From assembly GCF_003258835.1 (NCBI RefSeq), contig NZ_NPEV01000002.1, positions 132,188 to 196,187 of the forward strand: a stretch of DNA of 64,000 bases, in the 5' to 3' direction. Source of the stretch: Rhodobium orientis. Its GTDB lineage: Bacteria > Pseudomonadota > Alphaproteobacteria > Rhizobiales > Rhodobiaceae. Every line of letters starts with the position of its first letter. Within the stretch, counting starts at the first letter, position 1. The position numbers were made by a program, and so were the translations under genes. The notes beneath the pieces were generated by a model. That model was not told the origin of the DNA and ran no database searches. It saw nothing but the letters and a program-made list of their open reading frames with translations. Below are positions 16,353 through 25,079 of this stretch, in pieces.

Positions 16353-18242
16353 ATGTCTTCCACCAACGACAACAAGCCGACCTTCGACGAGTTCGACGAG
16401 ATCAACAACCCGCGGCCCGATGCGTGCGATTTCGACCGCATCGTCGACACTGCCATCTCCCGCCGCGGCCTGATGACCGGCGTCATGGCCTTCGGCAGCT
16501 TCGCCGCGCTCGGCTCGCTGGTGCCGGCCGGCGCCCGCGCCGCCTCCGACCGCTTCGCCTTTTCCCAGATCCCCACCAATACCGAAGACGCGATCACGGT
16601 GCCGGAGGGCTACAAGGCCGAGGTGCTGGTGCGCTGGGGCGATCCGCTGTGGTCCGACGTCGCCGACTTCGACCACGCCACCCGCGGCAGCGCCGAGACC
16701 CAGGCCCGCGCCTTCGGCGACAACACCGACGGCATGCAGACCTATTCGATCGACGGCCGCACCATCCTCGTCGTCAACAACGAGTACACCAACACCGACA
16801 TCATCTGGGGCAACCGCGAGGGCGGCAAGGCCGAGACCGACGACGACATCGCCAAGGGCATGATGGCCCACGGTATCTCGATCGTCGAAATCGCGCCGAA
16901 GGACGGCATTTGGGGCATCGTCAAGGACAGCCCGTACAATCGCCGCATCACGCCGAAGAGCGAAATGTCCTTCTCCGGCCCGGCCGCCGGCCATGACCTC
17001 CTGAAGACCGACGCCGATCCCACTGGTACGACCTCGCTCGGCACCTGGAACAACTGCGGCTCGGGCCCGACCCCGTGGGGCACGTATCTCACCTGCGAGG
17101 AGAACTTCAACGGCTACTTCTCGGCCTCCGCCGAAGGCTGGGAGCCGACCCCGGAACTGAAGCGCTATGGCATCTCGGCCGCCGACTGGGGCTATGGCTG
17201 GGCCAGGATCGACGAGCGCTACGACGTCTCCAAGCATCCGAACGAGCCGAACCGCGCCGGCTACGTCGTCGAGATCGACCCCCGCGATCCGAATTCCACG
17301 CCGAAGAAGCGCACCGCCCTCGGCCGCTTCAAGCACGAGAACGCCGAATGCGTCGTCAACAATGACGGCCGCATCGTCATCTATCTCGGCGACGACGAGC
17401 GCGGCGAGTTCGCCTACCGCTACGTCTCCAACGGTGTCTTTGCGCCGGGCGCCGACACCGATGCTCTGCTCGACGACGGCACGCTCTATGTGGCGGTCTT
17501 CAGCGACGACGGCACCGGCAAGTGGGTGGCGCTGACGCCGGAGACCACCGGCATGGCGAGCCAGGCGGAGGTCTGCATCCATACCCGCCAGGCCGCCTCC
17601 AAGGTCGGAGCCACCACCATGGACCGTCCGGAGTGGATCTCGGCCAACCCGAACGCCCCGGAAGTCTACATGGCGCTGACCAACAACAAGAACCGCGGCG
17701 TCAAGCCGAATGCCGGCGGCGACGAGACGCCGGTCGGCGGCCCGAACCCGCGCGAGGCCAACAATTACGGCCAGATCGTGCGCTGGCGCCCGGACAATGG
17801 CGACCACACCGCCGAGGGCTTCAAGTGGGACCTGTTCGTCCTCGCCGGTAATCCGACGGTCCATTCCGACGCCTATGGCGGCTCGGACAACGTCACCAGG
17901 GACAACATGTTCAACTCGCCGGACGGCCTGCAGTTCGATTCGAACGGCGTGCTGTGGATCCAGACCGACGGCAACTACTCCAACGCCAAGGATTTTGACG
18001 GCCAGGGCAACAACCAGATGCTGGCCGGCGATCCGGTGACCGGAGAAATCCGCCGCTTCCTGGTCGGCCCCAAGGAATGCGAGGTCACCGGCCTCACCTG
18101 GACCCCGGACCGCCGCACCATGCTGGTCGGCATCCAGCACCCCGGTGAGCGCGGCGACAGCCACTGGCCGGAGGGCGGCGATGCCGTTCCGCGTTCGGCC
18201 ATCATCGCCGTGACCCGCGAGGACGGCGGCCTGATCGGCTGA
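16353..18242 (+). CDS. phoX: PhoX-type alkaline phosphatase, Tat-exported
   Basis: 629 residues, the usual PhoX (DUF839) size. The twin-arginine signal SRRGLMTGVMAFGSFAALG lies at about 36-55, after a 35-residue cytoplasmic N-tail. The enzyme releases phosphate from phosphomonoesters in the periplasm using calcium and iron. The recognisable segments are ILVVNNEYTNTDIIW, NCGSGPTPWGTYLTCEENFNGYF (conserved Cys and Glu ligands), GRFKHENAECVVN and FNSPDGLQFDSNGVLWIQTDG. It is preceded by a candidate Pho box and followed by a Tat-exported rubredoxin. Confidence 0.93.
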   Translation: MSSTNDNKPTFDEFDEINNPRPDACDFDRIVDTAISRRGLMTGVMAFGSFAALGSLVPAGARAASDRFAFSQIPTNTEDAITVPEGYKAEVLVRWGDPLWSDVADFDHATRGSAETQARAFGDNTDGMQTYSIDGRTILVVNNEYTNTDIIWGNREGGKAETDDDIAKGMMAHGISIVEIAPKDGIWGIVKDSPYNRRITPKSEMSFSGPAAGHDLLKTDADPTGTTSLGTWNNCGSGPTPWGTYLTCEENFNGYFSASAEGWEPTPELKRYGISAADWGYGWARIDERYDVSKHPNEPNRAGYVVEIDPRDPNSTPKKRTALGRFKHENAECVVNNDGRIVIYLGDDERGEFAYRYVSNGVFAPGADTDALLDDGTLYVAVFSDDGTGKWVALTPETTGMASQAEVCIHTRQAASKVGATTMDRPEWISANPNAPEVYMALTNNKNRGVKPNAGGDETPVGGPNPREANNYGQIVRWRPDNGDHTAEGFKWDLFVLAGNPTVHSDAYGGSDNVTRDNMFNSPDGLQFDSNGVLWIQTDGNYSNAKDFDGQGNNQMLAGDPVTGEIRRFLVGPKECEVTGLTWTPDRRTMLVGIQHPGERGDSHWPEGGDAVPRSAIIAVTREDGGLIG

Positions 18243-18258
18243 TTTTTTTCAAAGGATT

Positions 18259-18288
18259 GCCGGCGGCGGGACCCGTCTTGCCGCCGGC
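18259..18288. terminator. Stem-loop between phoX and rubredoxin gene
   Basis: GCCGGCGGC and GCCGCCGGC form a perfect 9-bp stem around a 12-base loop, 17 bases after the phoX stop. No T-run follows, so it may attenuate read-through or protect the phoX message rather than terminate fully. Confidence 0.5.
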
Positions 18289-18334
18289 CCGCTATCCGGC
18301 CGGTTCAAGGGTGGCCGACAGTAAGAGGGGAGCC

Positions 18335-18658
18335 ATGCTTCAGGGACTGACACGCCGGCACTTTCTGGCCGGCCTGGCGGCGTTTTTCGCCGCTGTCGCC
18401 GGCAGTCGGCGATCACGCGCGAGCGCGCCGACGAAGACCGTTCGGCTGCAGAAATGGCGCTGCACCAACCAGGACTGCGATCCCTACATCTACGATCCGT
18501 CCCTCGGCGACATCAACATCATCGACGAAGCCAACCCGATCCCGCCCGGCGTTGCCTTCGAGGACCTGCCCGACGACTGGATCTGCCACGTCTGCGGCGA
18601 TCCCAAGAGCCACTTCATCGCGCTCAATGAATGGGTCGAGGTCGAGGTGCCCGCCTGA
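18335..18658 (+). CDS. Tat-exported rubredoxin
   Basis: 107 residues: a twin-arginine signal (LTRRHFLAGLAAFFAAVAG), then a rubredoxin-like domain KWRCTNQDCDPYIYDPSLGD...DLPDDWICHVCGDPKSHF. The first iron-binding knuckle is C-x4-C instead of the usual C-x2-C; the second is normal C-x2-C-G. A folded, iron-loaded rubredoxin exported by Tat would be a periplasmic electron carrier. GAGGGGAGCC supports the start. Its place directly after phoX, whose catalytic centre needs iron, may be functional or chance. Confidence 0.84.
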   Translation: MLQGLTRRHFLAGLAAFFAAVAGSRRSRASAPTKTVRLQKWRCTNQDCDPYIYDPSLGDINIIDEANPIPPGVAFEDLPDDWICHVCGDPKSHFIALNEWVEVEVPA

Positions 18659-19036
18659 AGGCAGGGGCTTGCGCACCAAGCGTCGCAAGGAGAGATTTTT
18701 CTCAGGAGAAGTTGCCGTCGTTGCGAATGAGCGTAGCGAGTGCGGCAATCCAGTGCGACTTGCACCGAGCCGGCGGCCCCTGGATCGCCGCGTCGCCTGC
18801 GGCTCCTCGCGATGACGACCGTATTTCGTCCCGCGCGCGGCGCTTGAGCGCCAGAAGCTCACGCCCTCGACGCGTCAGGCGTCGCAAGCGCGACCGCGCG
18901 CCGGCGCCATGCGCCGTCAAGCCTCGCGTGGCGCCTGAACGCAAGAGACTCAAGCCGCCGCCAGGCGTCGCAAGCGCGACCGCGCGTCGGCGCCCATGCG
19001 CCGTCAAGCCTCGCGTGGCGCCTGAACGCAAGAGAC
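18659..19036. other. Repeat-filled intergenic region
   Basis: 378 bases between the rubredoxin and chemoreceptor genes contain no credible gene. They are almost filled by a third palindromic repeat (18716-18819) and a directly repeated unit of about 85 bases (18876-19047), both listed separately. Confidence 0.7.
18716..18819. repeat. Palindromic intergenic repeat, copy 3
   Basis: Arms at 18716-18753 (CGTCGTTGCG...GCGGCAATCCAG) and 18780-18819 (CTGGATCGCC...CGCGATGACGAC) are inverted around a GC-rich centre. The ends match the copies at 5290-5379 and 12067-12200. It lies between the converging rubredoxin and chemoreceptor genes. Confidence 0.75.
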
Positions 19037-19047
19037 TCAAGCCGCCG
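18876..19047. repeat. Direct tandem repeat, two units of about 85 bp
   Basis: Unit 1 is 18876-18960 and unit 2 is 18962-19047, both running CAGGCGTCGCAAGCGCGACC... to ...CAAGAGACTCAAGCCGCCG. They differ only by one extra C and one C/T change. The second unit runs into the chemoreceptor gene and supplies its last codons and stop (TGA at 19037-19039). Confidence 0.85.
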
Positions 19048-21427
19048 CGACGCCGTCGAGGAAGCGGTCGACGGCGGTTTTCAGCCGTTCGGCCTGCTGG
19101 TCGACCTCGCTAGAGGCGGCCAGCACCTGGTTGGCGGATTCGTTGGTCTTGGTCGTTGCCGAGGACACCTCGTCGAGGCTCTGCGACACCGTGCGGGTGC
19201 CGTCCGCGGCCTGCTGGGCGTTGCGCGAGATCTCGCTCGTCGCCGAGCCCTGCTCCTCGACGGCCGAGGCGATCGAGGCGGTGTAGGTGTTGACGTCGAC
19301 CATGGTCTCGGAGATCTGCGTGATCGCTTCGACGGCCTCGGTGGTGGACGCCTGGATGCCGGCGATCTGCTCGGAGATTTCCTGGGTCGCTTTGGCGGTC
19401 TGGGTGGCGAGCGCCTTGACCTCGGAGGCGACGACGGCAAAGCCGCGGCCCTGTTCGCCGGCATGGGCCGCCTCGATGGTGGCGTTGAGGGCGAGGAGGT
19501 TGGTCTGTTCGGCGATCTCGGAGATCAGGTTGACGACCTCGCCGATCTTCTGGGAGGCCTCCGACAGGGAGCGGATCTTCTCTGAGGTCGCCGCCGCATT
19601 GTTGGTGGCGGTCTGGACGATGCCGGTGGTGGTCGACACCTGACGGGCGATTTCGGCGATCGAGGCGGTAAGCTCTTCGGCCGCCGCGGCGACGGTCTGC
19701 ACATTCTGGGAGGCGTCCTGGGAAGACATCGTCGCCGAGGATGCCTGGCGCGACGTCGATTCCGCGACGCCGTTGAGGGTTTCGGCCGAGCGCTGCATCT
19801 GGTCGGCGTTGACCGCGACGGAGGCGAGCACCTCCTGCATCTCGACGCGGAAGTCGGCGATCAGTCGGTCGACCGCCTGCTGGCGCTGCTCGCCGGCAAG
19901 GTGGTTCTGGTGCTGCTCCGCCGACAGGCGGCGGTTTTCCACCGCGTTTTCCCGGAACGTGCCGATCGCCCGCATGAGTTGGCCGACCTCGTCCTTGCGG
20001 CCGTCATTGCCGACCTCGACGTCGAGATCGCCTTCCGCGACCCGGCGCGTCACCGCGGTGAGCGACGACACCGGCCGTCCGATCAAGAGCCACAGGGCGC
20101 CCATCAGCGCGGCGGTAAAGACCAGCGCAAAGAGCGCGACCGCACCGATCAGCGTGCTCGCGTTGCCGGCGGTCTCCGTCGCACCGACGGCATTGCGGTT
20201 GGCGAGCCGGGCGATCATGGTCGAGACGATCTCTTCCTGCTCGTCGGCCTTTTCAAGGGCCGCATCGAGCTTCTGGCGAGAGGCGGTAAGGGCGGCAAGC
20301 GAGGCTTCGAAGGAGTCCGTGACCGGGCCGACATCGACCTTGGTCATCGCCTTGATGGCGCCGCCAAGGCCTTTCAAAAGGCCGAGCGTGTTGTCGAGCG
20401 CCTCGCGGTGCGCCTCGGTCGGCTCCGCCCGGAACGCCCAGACGCCACTGCTGGCCGTCAATGCGGCATTGGCGAAGGTCTCGCCCACATGGGCGCGGGA
20501 CATCGCGCCGCGGGCCTCCTGGTCGATCGTTGCCATCTCGGCGCGGGTCTGGTCGACGAAGGCGAAATAGGCAAGCCGCAACTTTTCCGTATCGCCGGAG
20601 ATGACGCCGAGCGCGGCGCGCGCGCGCCTGCGGGCCTCGAGCCGGACGGAAAAGCCGCTTGCACCTTCAAGTGATTCCATCTGATCGGCGAGGGTTGTCT
20701 CGGCTTTGGTGACGCTGGCCTTCAATGCGGCCGCGGCCGCGTCGGCCTCCGGCGACACCGAAGCCCCGTAAAGGGTCGCTGCCTTTTCCTTCAGGATCTT
20801 GAAATCCGCTTCCGCCGCTTCGCGGTCGGCGGCCTTGTTGGTCTGGAAGAAAGCCGAATAGGTGAGGAGCGTCTTCAGCGCGGCTTCCGTCGCCTCGCTG
20901 GCGACGATGGCCAGCGACTGGGTCCGGTCGACCACCGCGCGCTGGCTGGCCTGGCGGTTCCGGAGCTCCGTTTCCATCTGCTTGGCGTCGGTCTTGATCT
21001 TGGTGCCGGTATCGCGCAGCGCCGCTGCCGATTGCGTCATTTCCTCCGAATTGTTCTCGATTTCGTGCACGGCGCTGACGAGCGCTGCAAACGATCCGGC
21101 GAAGCTATCGAGGGCGGCGAGCGCCGTATCGACTTCCGCATCGCCCGACGAGGTCTCCCTCAACCCGCCCCTCACGCCGTCCAAGGTCGCCGTCACCTTC
21201 TTGGCGATCGCGTCGTCGGGGTGAGAGATGAACTGCGCCTTCAGCCGGCTGACCGTGTCCATGCCGGCAAGCGCATTGGTCAGTCCGCGACCGGCATAGA
21301 CCGAGCCGCCCAGCGAGCTGACGCTGTAGATGCCGGCAGCGGCGATGATGACCGTCAGAAGGATCGTCGCTGCGGCACCGAGCGCGAGCTTTGTCTTGAT
21401 CGACATGTTGCGGAAGATAAGAAGCAT
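19037..21427 (-). CDS. Methyl-accepting chemotaxis protein
   Basis: Transmembrane chemoreceptor, 796 residues. TM1 is at about 13-35, a long helical periplasmic sensor domain at 36-423, TM2 at about 424-450, HAMP at 451-505, and the signalling domain follows to the C-terminus with the hairpin tip [38 protein letters not shown]. It signals through CheA/CheW to the flagellar motor. The sensor type (two stacked four-helix-like halves, few aromatic residues) does not reveal the ligand. The first ATG is kept, but MSIKTKL seven residues later is an alternative. No che genes are nearby. Confidence 0.92.
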   Translation of the reverse strand: MLLIFRNMSIKTKLALGAAATILLTVIIAAAGIYSVSSLGGSVYAGRGLTNALAGMDTVSRLKAQFISHPDDAIAKKVTATLDGVRGGLRETSSGDAEVDTALAALDSFAGSFAALVSAVHEIENNSEEMTQSAAALRDTGTKIKTDAKQMETELRNRQASQRAVVDRTQSLAIVASEATEAALKTLLTYSAFFQTNKAADREAAEADFKILKEKAATLYGASVSPEADAAAAALKASVTKAETTLADQMESLEGASGFSVRLEARRRARAALGVISGDTEKLRLAYFAFVDQTRAEMATIDQEARGAMSRAHVGETFANAALTASSGVWAFRAEPTEAHREALDNTLGLLKGLGGAIKAMTKVDVGPVTDSFEASLAALTASRQKLDAALEKADEQEEIVSTMIARLANRNAVGATETAGNASTLIGAVALFALVFTAALMGALWLLIGRPVSSLTAVTRRVAEGDLDVEVGNDGRKDEVGQLMRAIGTFRENAVENRRLSAEQHQNHLAGEQRQQAVDRLIADFRVEMQEVLASVAVNADQMQRSAETLNGVAESTSRQASSATMSSQDASQNVQTVAAAAEELTASIAEIARQVSTTTGIVQTATNNAAATSEKIRSLSEASQKIGEVVNLISEIAEQTNLLALNATIEAAHAGEQGRGFAVVASEVKALATQTAKATQEISEQIAGIQASTTEAVEAITQISETMVDVNTYTASIASAVEEQGSATSEISRNAQQAADGTRTVSQSLDEVSSATTKTNESANQVLAASSEVDQQAERLKTAVDRFLDGVAAA

Positions 21428-21768
21428 TTTCAGGCCCCGTACAAAAATATGCCTCCACTTTTAAGTATCCGAAGTTAAGAAAGTCTGAAAGTTCGGAGTC
21501 ATCGTGACCGCTTGTCTGGTTCTTGTGCCTGAATTCAAATAATACGAAAGGGGTCCGTTTCGATACTTTCTTGCGACGTGATTTACGCCGTAGTTATAAG
21601 CTTCTTTTGGCGGCGTCGGGACGGTCGGATCCGGGCGCGAAGTCGATGCGCCGTCTTCAATATTTCGTGCAGGGGCGCTGCAGCGCGTGGTCGGACGGCC
21701 GCGAAAGATGTACTCTTGGTTGTGAAACTCCCCCGCCGAAAAAGGGGGAGAACGCCCGGGAGGAGACC
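21428..21768. other. Divergent promoter region, chemoreceptor / peptidase fusion
   Basis: 341 bases between divergent genes. The first 200 are AT-rich by local standards (for example TTTTAAGTATCCGAAGTTAAG and TGAATTCAAATAATACGAAAG) and must hold both promoters. An open frame reaches upstream from the peptidase gene to about 21523, but it has no ribosome site and unusual composition, so I treat it as non-coding. Confidence 0.5.
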
Positions 21769-23760
21769 ATGCAGGACAATAACGAACCGATGCCGCCGGT
21801 GGCCCTGGCGAGGCCTGCTGGCCAGAAAGCGCGGACCCTGGCGGAGGACGGCCGCACCCTGTCGCCGACCATGGGAGACCGGGTCGTCGACGTGAAGCCC
21901 GATCCGCCGGACCTGCGTGACCGGTTTTACGTGCCCGCACTTATCGACCTGAAGTTGAAGCTCGATCCGCCCAAGCGCGTCGAGGTCCTCGACCAGGGCC
22001 AGGAAGGGGCCTGCACCGGCTTCGGCCTTGCTGCCGTTATCAATCACCTCAACGGCTTTCGGCGCCAGGCCGGTGGCGAATACCTGCCGCGCCGGGTCAG
22101 CCCGCGCATGCTCTACGAGATGGCAAAGCTCCACGACGAGTGGGAGGGCGAGGCCTATTCCGGTTCAAGCATTCGCGGCGCGCTGAAGGGCTTCTTCCAC
22201 AACGGCGTCTGCGGCGAGGACCTGGCCCCGTACCATCCCGGCGCGACCAGTTGGACGCTGACCAAGCAGCAGGCCGAGGCCGCGCGCCATGTCGGTCTTG
22301 GCGCCTATTTCCGGCTGCACCCGGAAATCATCGACTACCACGTCGCGCTCAACGAGGTCCGGGCGATCTATTGTTCGGCCCGCGTCCATCGCGGCTGGGA
22401 AAAACCCCGGGACGGCCGGATCGTGCCCTCGGCGCTTCAGACCGGCGGCCATGCCTTCGCGATCGTCGGCTATGACGCGGAAGGCTTCCTGATCCAGAAT
22501 TCCTGGGGCGACGACTGGGGCGGCTTCGAAGGCCGGCCGGGCATTGCCCACTGGTCCTATCGGGATTGGGCCGCCAATGTCATGGACGCCTGGGTGTTGC
22601 GACTTTCCGTGCCGACGCCAAAGGCCTTCGACCTCGTCAAGGCCGCTGTCGCCCGCGAGGCCGGTGTCGGCGGCAGCGGCAAGGCGTCGCCGCCGAAGCG
22701 CTGCGAGATCGTCGGCCATTTCGCCAATATCGACGATGCGGCGCTGGTCGAGACGGGCCGCTACGCGACGCCCCTGGAGAGCCTGACGGAAACGGCGGAG
22801 TTTCTTGCCCGACAGGGGGCGCAGACCACCGCGGCAAGGCGCACTTACGACCATATCCTGTTCTACGCCCATGGCGGGCTCAACACCCAGGACGATTCCG
22901 CCCGGCGCATCCACGCCATGAAGGAGGTGTTCAAGCGCAACCGGATCTACCCCATCCATTTTATGTGGGGCACCGGCTTTACCGACGAGTTGCTCGACGC
23001 CCTTGCCGGCGCCTACCGGACCTCTGCCGAACGCGTCGGCTCGTTCGAGGAGTTCAGGGACCGGCTGTTCGAAAAGCTCGCTCGCCCCATCGGCCGCGCC
23101 GTCTGGCGCCAGATGAAGGAGGACGCCCGCCGCAGCTTCCTGCCGGGCGGCGGCGGCTACCAGGTGATGCAGCTCTTCCTCGGCATGAATGCGGACCTGA
23201 AAAAGCCGTTCGGCATCCACCTCGTCGGCCACAGCGCCGGTTCGATCCTGCACGGCCACCTGCTCGACGCGATCCCGTCCATGAAGATCAAGGGCCCGCC
23301 GGTCGCCAGCCTCAGCCTGATGGCGCCGGCCTGTACCACCGAGCTGTTCGACAACCTGATCAGGCCGCGCATCGGCAAGACGTCCAAGGCCGATCATGTA
23401 AAGAAGGCGACTGTCTATCGCCTGATTGACAGCCGCGAGGAGGACGACACGGTCGGCCCGCTCTATGGCCGCTCGCTGCTCTATCTGGTCTCCAGCGCCT
23501 TTGAGGACATCGTCCGTCCGTCGATGGAGGTCCCCGCCGGCCAGCCACTCCTCGGCATGGAGATCTTTGCCGGTGGCACCGGGCAGGTATCGAACCTCGA
23601 CGAGGTCTATGCCGGCCGCCAGAAGAAGGCGAGCGATGCCAGGACCCATGGCGGCTTCGACAACGACCGGGCGACCATGAACCATCTCCTGAAGACGGTT
23701 CTCGGCAAGGCCTTCGACCAGTCCAACGGCTTCCAGCCGCACGAGATGGAGGGGTATTAG
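21769..23760 (+). CDS. C1-family (papain-like) peptidase fused to alpha/beta-hydrolase
   Basis: 663 residues, two catalytic domains, no signal peptide. Domain 1 (about 45-285) is papain-like: Cys82 in DQGQEGACTGFGLAA, His228 in TGGHAFAIVGYD and Asn244 in IQNSWGDDWG, with SPRMLYEMAK between them. Domain 2 (about 310-663) has an alpha/beta-hydrolase pattern: HILFYAHGGLN (oxyanion strand) and HLVGHSAGS with nucleophile Ser489. GGGAGGAGACC precedes the ATG at 21769. Both active sites look intact. Substrates are unknown. Bacterial C1 domains are often secreted, effector or peptide-processing enzymes; the missing signal sequence argues for a cytoplasmic or specialised-secretion protein. Confidence 0.8.
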   Translation: MQDNNEPMPPVALARPAGQKARTLAEDGRTLSPTMGDRVVDVKPDPPDLRDRFYVPALIDLKLKLDPPKRVEVLDQGQEGACTGFGLAAVINHLNGFRRQAGGEYLPRRVSPRMLYEMAKLHDEWEGEAYSGSSIRGALKGFFHNGVCGEDLAPYHPGATSWTLTKQQAEAARHVGLGAYFRLHPEIIDYHVALNEVRAIYCSARVHRGWEKPRDGRIVPSALQTGGHAFAIVGYDAEGFLIQNSWGDDWGGFEGRPGIAHWSYRDWAANVMDAWVLRLSVPTPKAFDLVKAAVAREAGVGGSGKASPPKRCEIVGHFANIDDAALVETGRYATPLESLTETAEFLARQGAQTTAARRTYDHILFYAHGGLNTQDDSARRIHAMKEVFKRNRIYPIHFMWGTGFTDELLDALAGAYRTSAERVGSFEEFRDRLFEKLARPIGRAVWRQMKEDARRSFLPGGGGYQVMQLFLGMNADLKKPFGIHLVGHSAGSILHGHLLDAIPSMKIKGPPVASLSLMAPACTTELFDNLIRPRIGKTSKADHVKKATVYRLIDSREEDDTVGPLYGRSLLYLVSSAFEDIVRPSMEVPAGQPLLGMEIFAGGTGQVSNLDEVYAGRQKKASDARTHGGFDNDRATMNHLLKTVLGKAFDQSNGFQPHEMEGY

Positions 23761-23780
23761 GGCGACGCGCGAGGCCGGAT

Positions 23781-25079
23781 CTATAGCCCGGCGGCGTCCA
23801 TCAGCTCGTAGGAAAACGTCACGGCGCGAACGCCGATGGATCGGAACGCGTAGAACGGGACCGCCAGCAGGGAGGCTCGGGCGATCAAGGCAAGCTCGTG
23901 CGGTCGTCCGGTCATGAGTTGCGCGACCTGGTCTCCCACATAGCCGGACATGGCAACGCCCGCCCCGTTGAAGCCGGCGGCGTAGCCGATCCGGTCGGAG
24001 AGCATGCCCGCCATCGGCAGCCCGTCCATGGAGAGCGCCACATATCCCGACCAGCGATAGTCGACGGCGACGTCGCCGAGCATCGGGAAGATCGTTCGCA
24101 TCGCCTGTTCCAGCCGGCGGAGGGCGGCGGGCGACTCCACATGCCCGAGCGCGCCGCGGCCGCCGAAGATGATCCGTCCGTCGACCTTGCGGAACCAGCG
24201 CATCATGCGCCGGGTCTCGGTATAGCTGCGCTCGTGCGTCAGCAGGCGGGCGTTGAGGTCAACGGGAAGCTTTGCCGTTGCAACGATGGAGCTTCGGAAC
24301 GGCACCAGGCTGTGCGCCAGCCGGCGGGTTGCGCCGGTCAATGAAGAATAGGCGTTGGTGGCGACGAAGGCCTGGCCGGCCAAGACTTCGCCGCCGGGGA
24401 TACGCAGCCGGACGCCCGCGCCCGTCTCGGAAATGTCGGTGACCGGCGTGCGGGAATAAATGTCGATGCCGCGCGCCCGCGCTGCCGCCCAGAGCCCCTG
24501 GAGATAGGCGAGGGGTTGAAGGGCACCGGCGCGGTCTTGAAGGATACCACCGACGAAGCCGTCGCAGCCCGTTTCTTCGACAACGGCCCCGCGATCCAGC
24601 ACATGGAGTCCGGTCTCGCCGAGGGTTTTCTCCAACCACTCGGCCTCCTCGCGGGCGTGGTCGAAGGCGGCCTCGGTGTGTGCGCATTTCAACGCGCCGA
24701 CGCGCCGGAACCCGGCCTCTTGGAGGTCGAACCGCTCGATGGTGGCGATCAGGTGGTCGACGCTGGCATTGGCGATGCCGTGCATGCGCCGGGCGGTGTC
24801 CAGCCCGTGGGATTTGGCAAGCTCTGCAAAGCCGCGCCGGAACTTCGCCGAGACCACGCCGCCATTGCGCCCGCTGCCGCCGAGCCCGACCGGGCCGGCC
24901 TCGAAGATCGCGACACTGAGGCCGGCATCGGCGAAGGCGTGGGCTGCATGAAGTCCGGTAAAGCCGCCGCCGACAACCGCGACGTCGCAGGAGATGTTTC
25001 CCTGCGGCGCGGGAGTGTCCTCTGCCGCCGGCGCCATCTCGCGCCAGAGCGACTTCGGTGGCGACGGCAGGTCCATCAT
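23781..25079 (-). CDS. FAD-dependent amine oxidoreductase, PuuB/DAO family
   Basis: 432 residues resembling gamma-glutamylputrescine oxidase and related DAO enzymes. The FAD motif GGGFTG is at 37-42, preceded by the typical leader SPPKSLWREMAP. The GLGGSGRNGGVVSAKFRRGF stretch and the C-terminal GYAAGFNGAGVAMSGYVGDQVA contact the flavin. Its start overlaps the stop of the HAD gene (ATGATG/TGA), so the two are one operon. It probably oxidises an amine or N-substituted amino acid; no puu partner genes are near. Confidence 0.84.
   Translation of the reverse strand: MMDLPSPPKSLWREMAPAAEDTPAPQGNISCDVAVVGGGFTGLHAAHAFADAGLSVAIFEAGPVGLGGSGRNGGVVSAKFRRGFAELAKSHGLDTARRMHGIANASVDHLIATIERFDLQEAGFRRVGALKCAHTEAAFDHAREEAEWLEKTLGETGLHVLDRGAVVEETGCDGFVGGILQDRAGALQPLAYLQGLWAAARARGIDIYSRTPVTDISETGAGVRLRIPGGEVLAGQAFVATNAYSSLTGATRRLAHSLVPFRSSIVATAKLPVDLNARLLTHERSYTETRRMMRWFRKVDGRIIFGGRGALGHVESPAALRRLEQAMRTIFPMLGDVAVDYRWSGYVALSMDGLPMAGMLSDRIGYAAGFNGAGVAMSGYVGDQVAQLMTGRPHELALIARASLLAVPFYAFRSIGVRAVTFSYELMDAAGL

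Noticed and set aside
16200..18164. 654-codon minus-strand frame opposite phoX
   Set aside because: Antisense shadow; the plus strand carries the complete PhoX motifs and Tat signal.
18876..19047. CRISPR-like array
   Set aside because: Only two units of about 85 bp, adjacent with no unique spacer and no cas gene in the window.
21523..21768. 82-codon N-terminal extension of the peptidase-hydrolase fusion
   Set aside because: The extension has no ribosome site, has promoter-like AT-rich DNA and ends at a strong GGGAGGAG site before ATG 21769.
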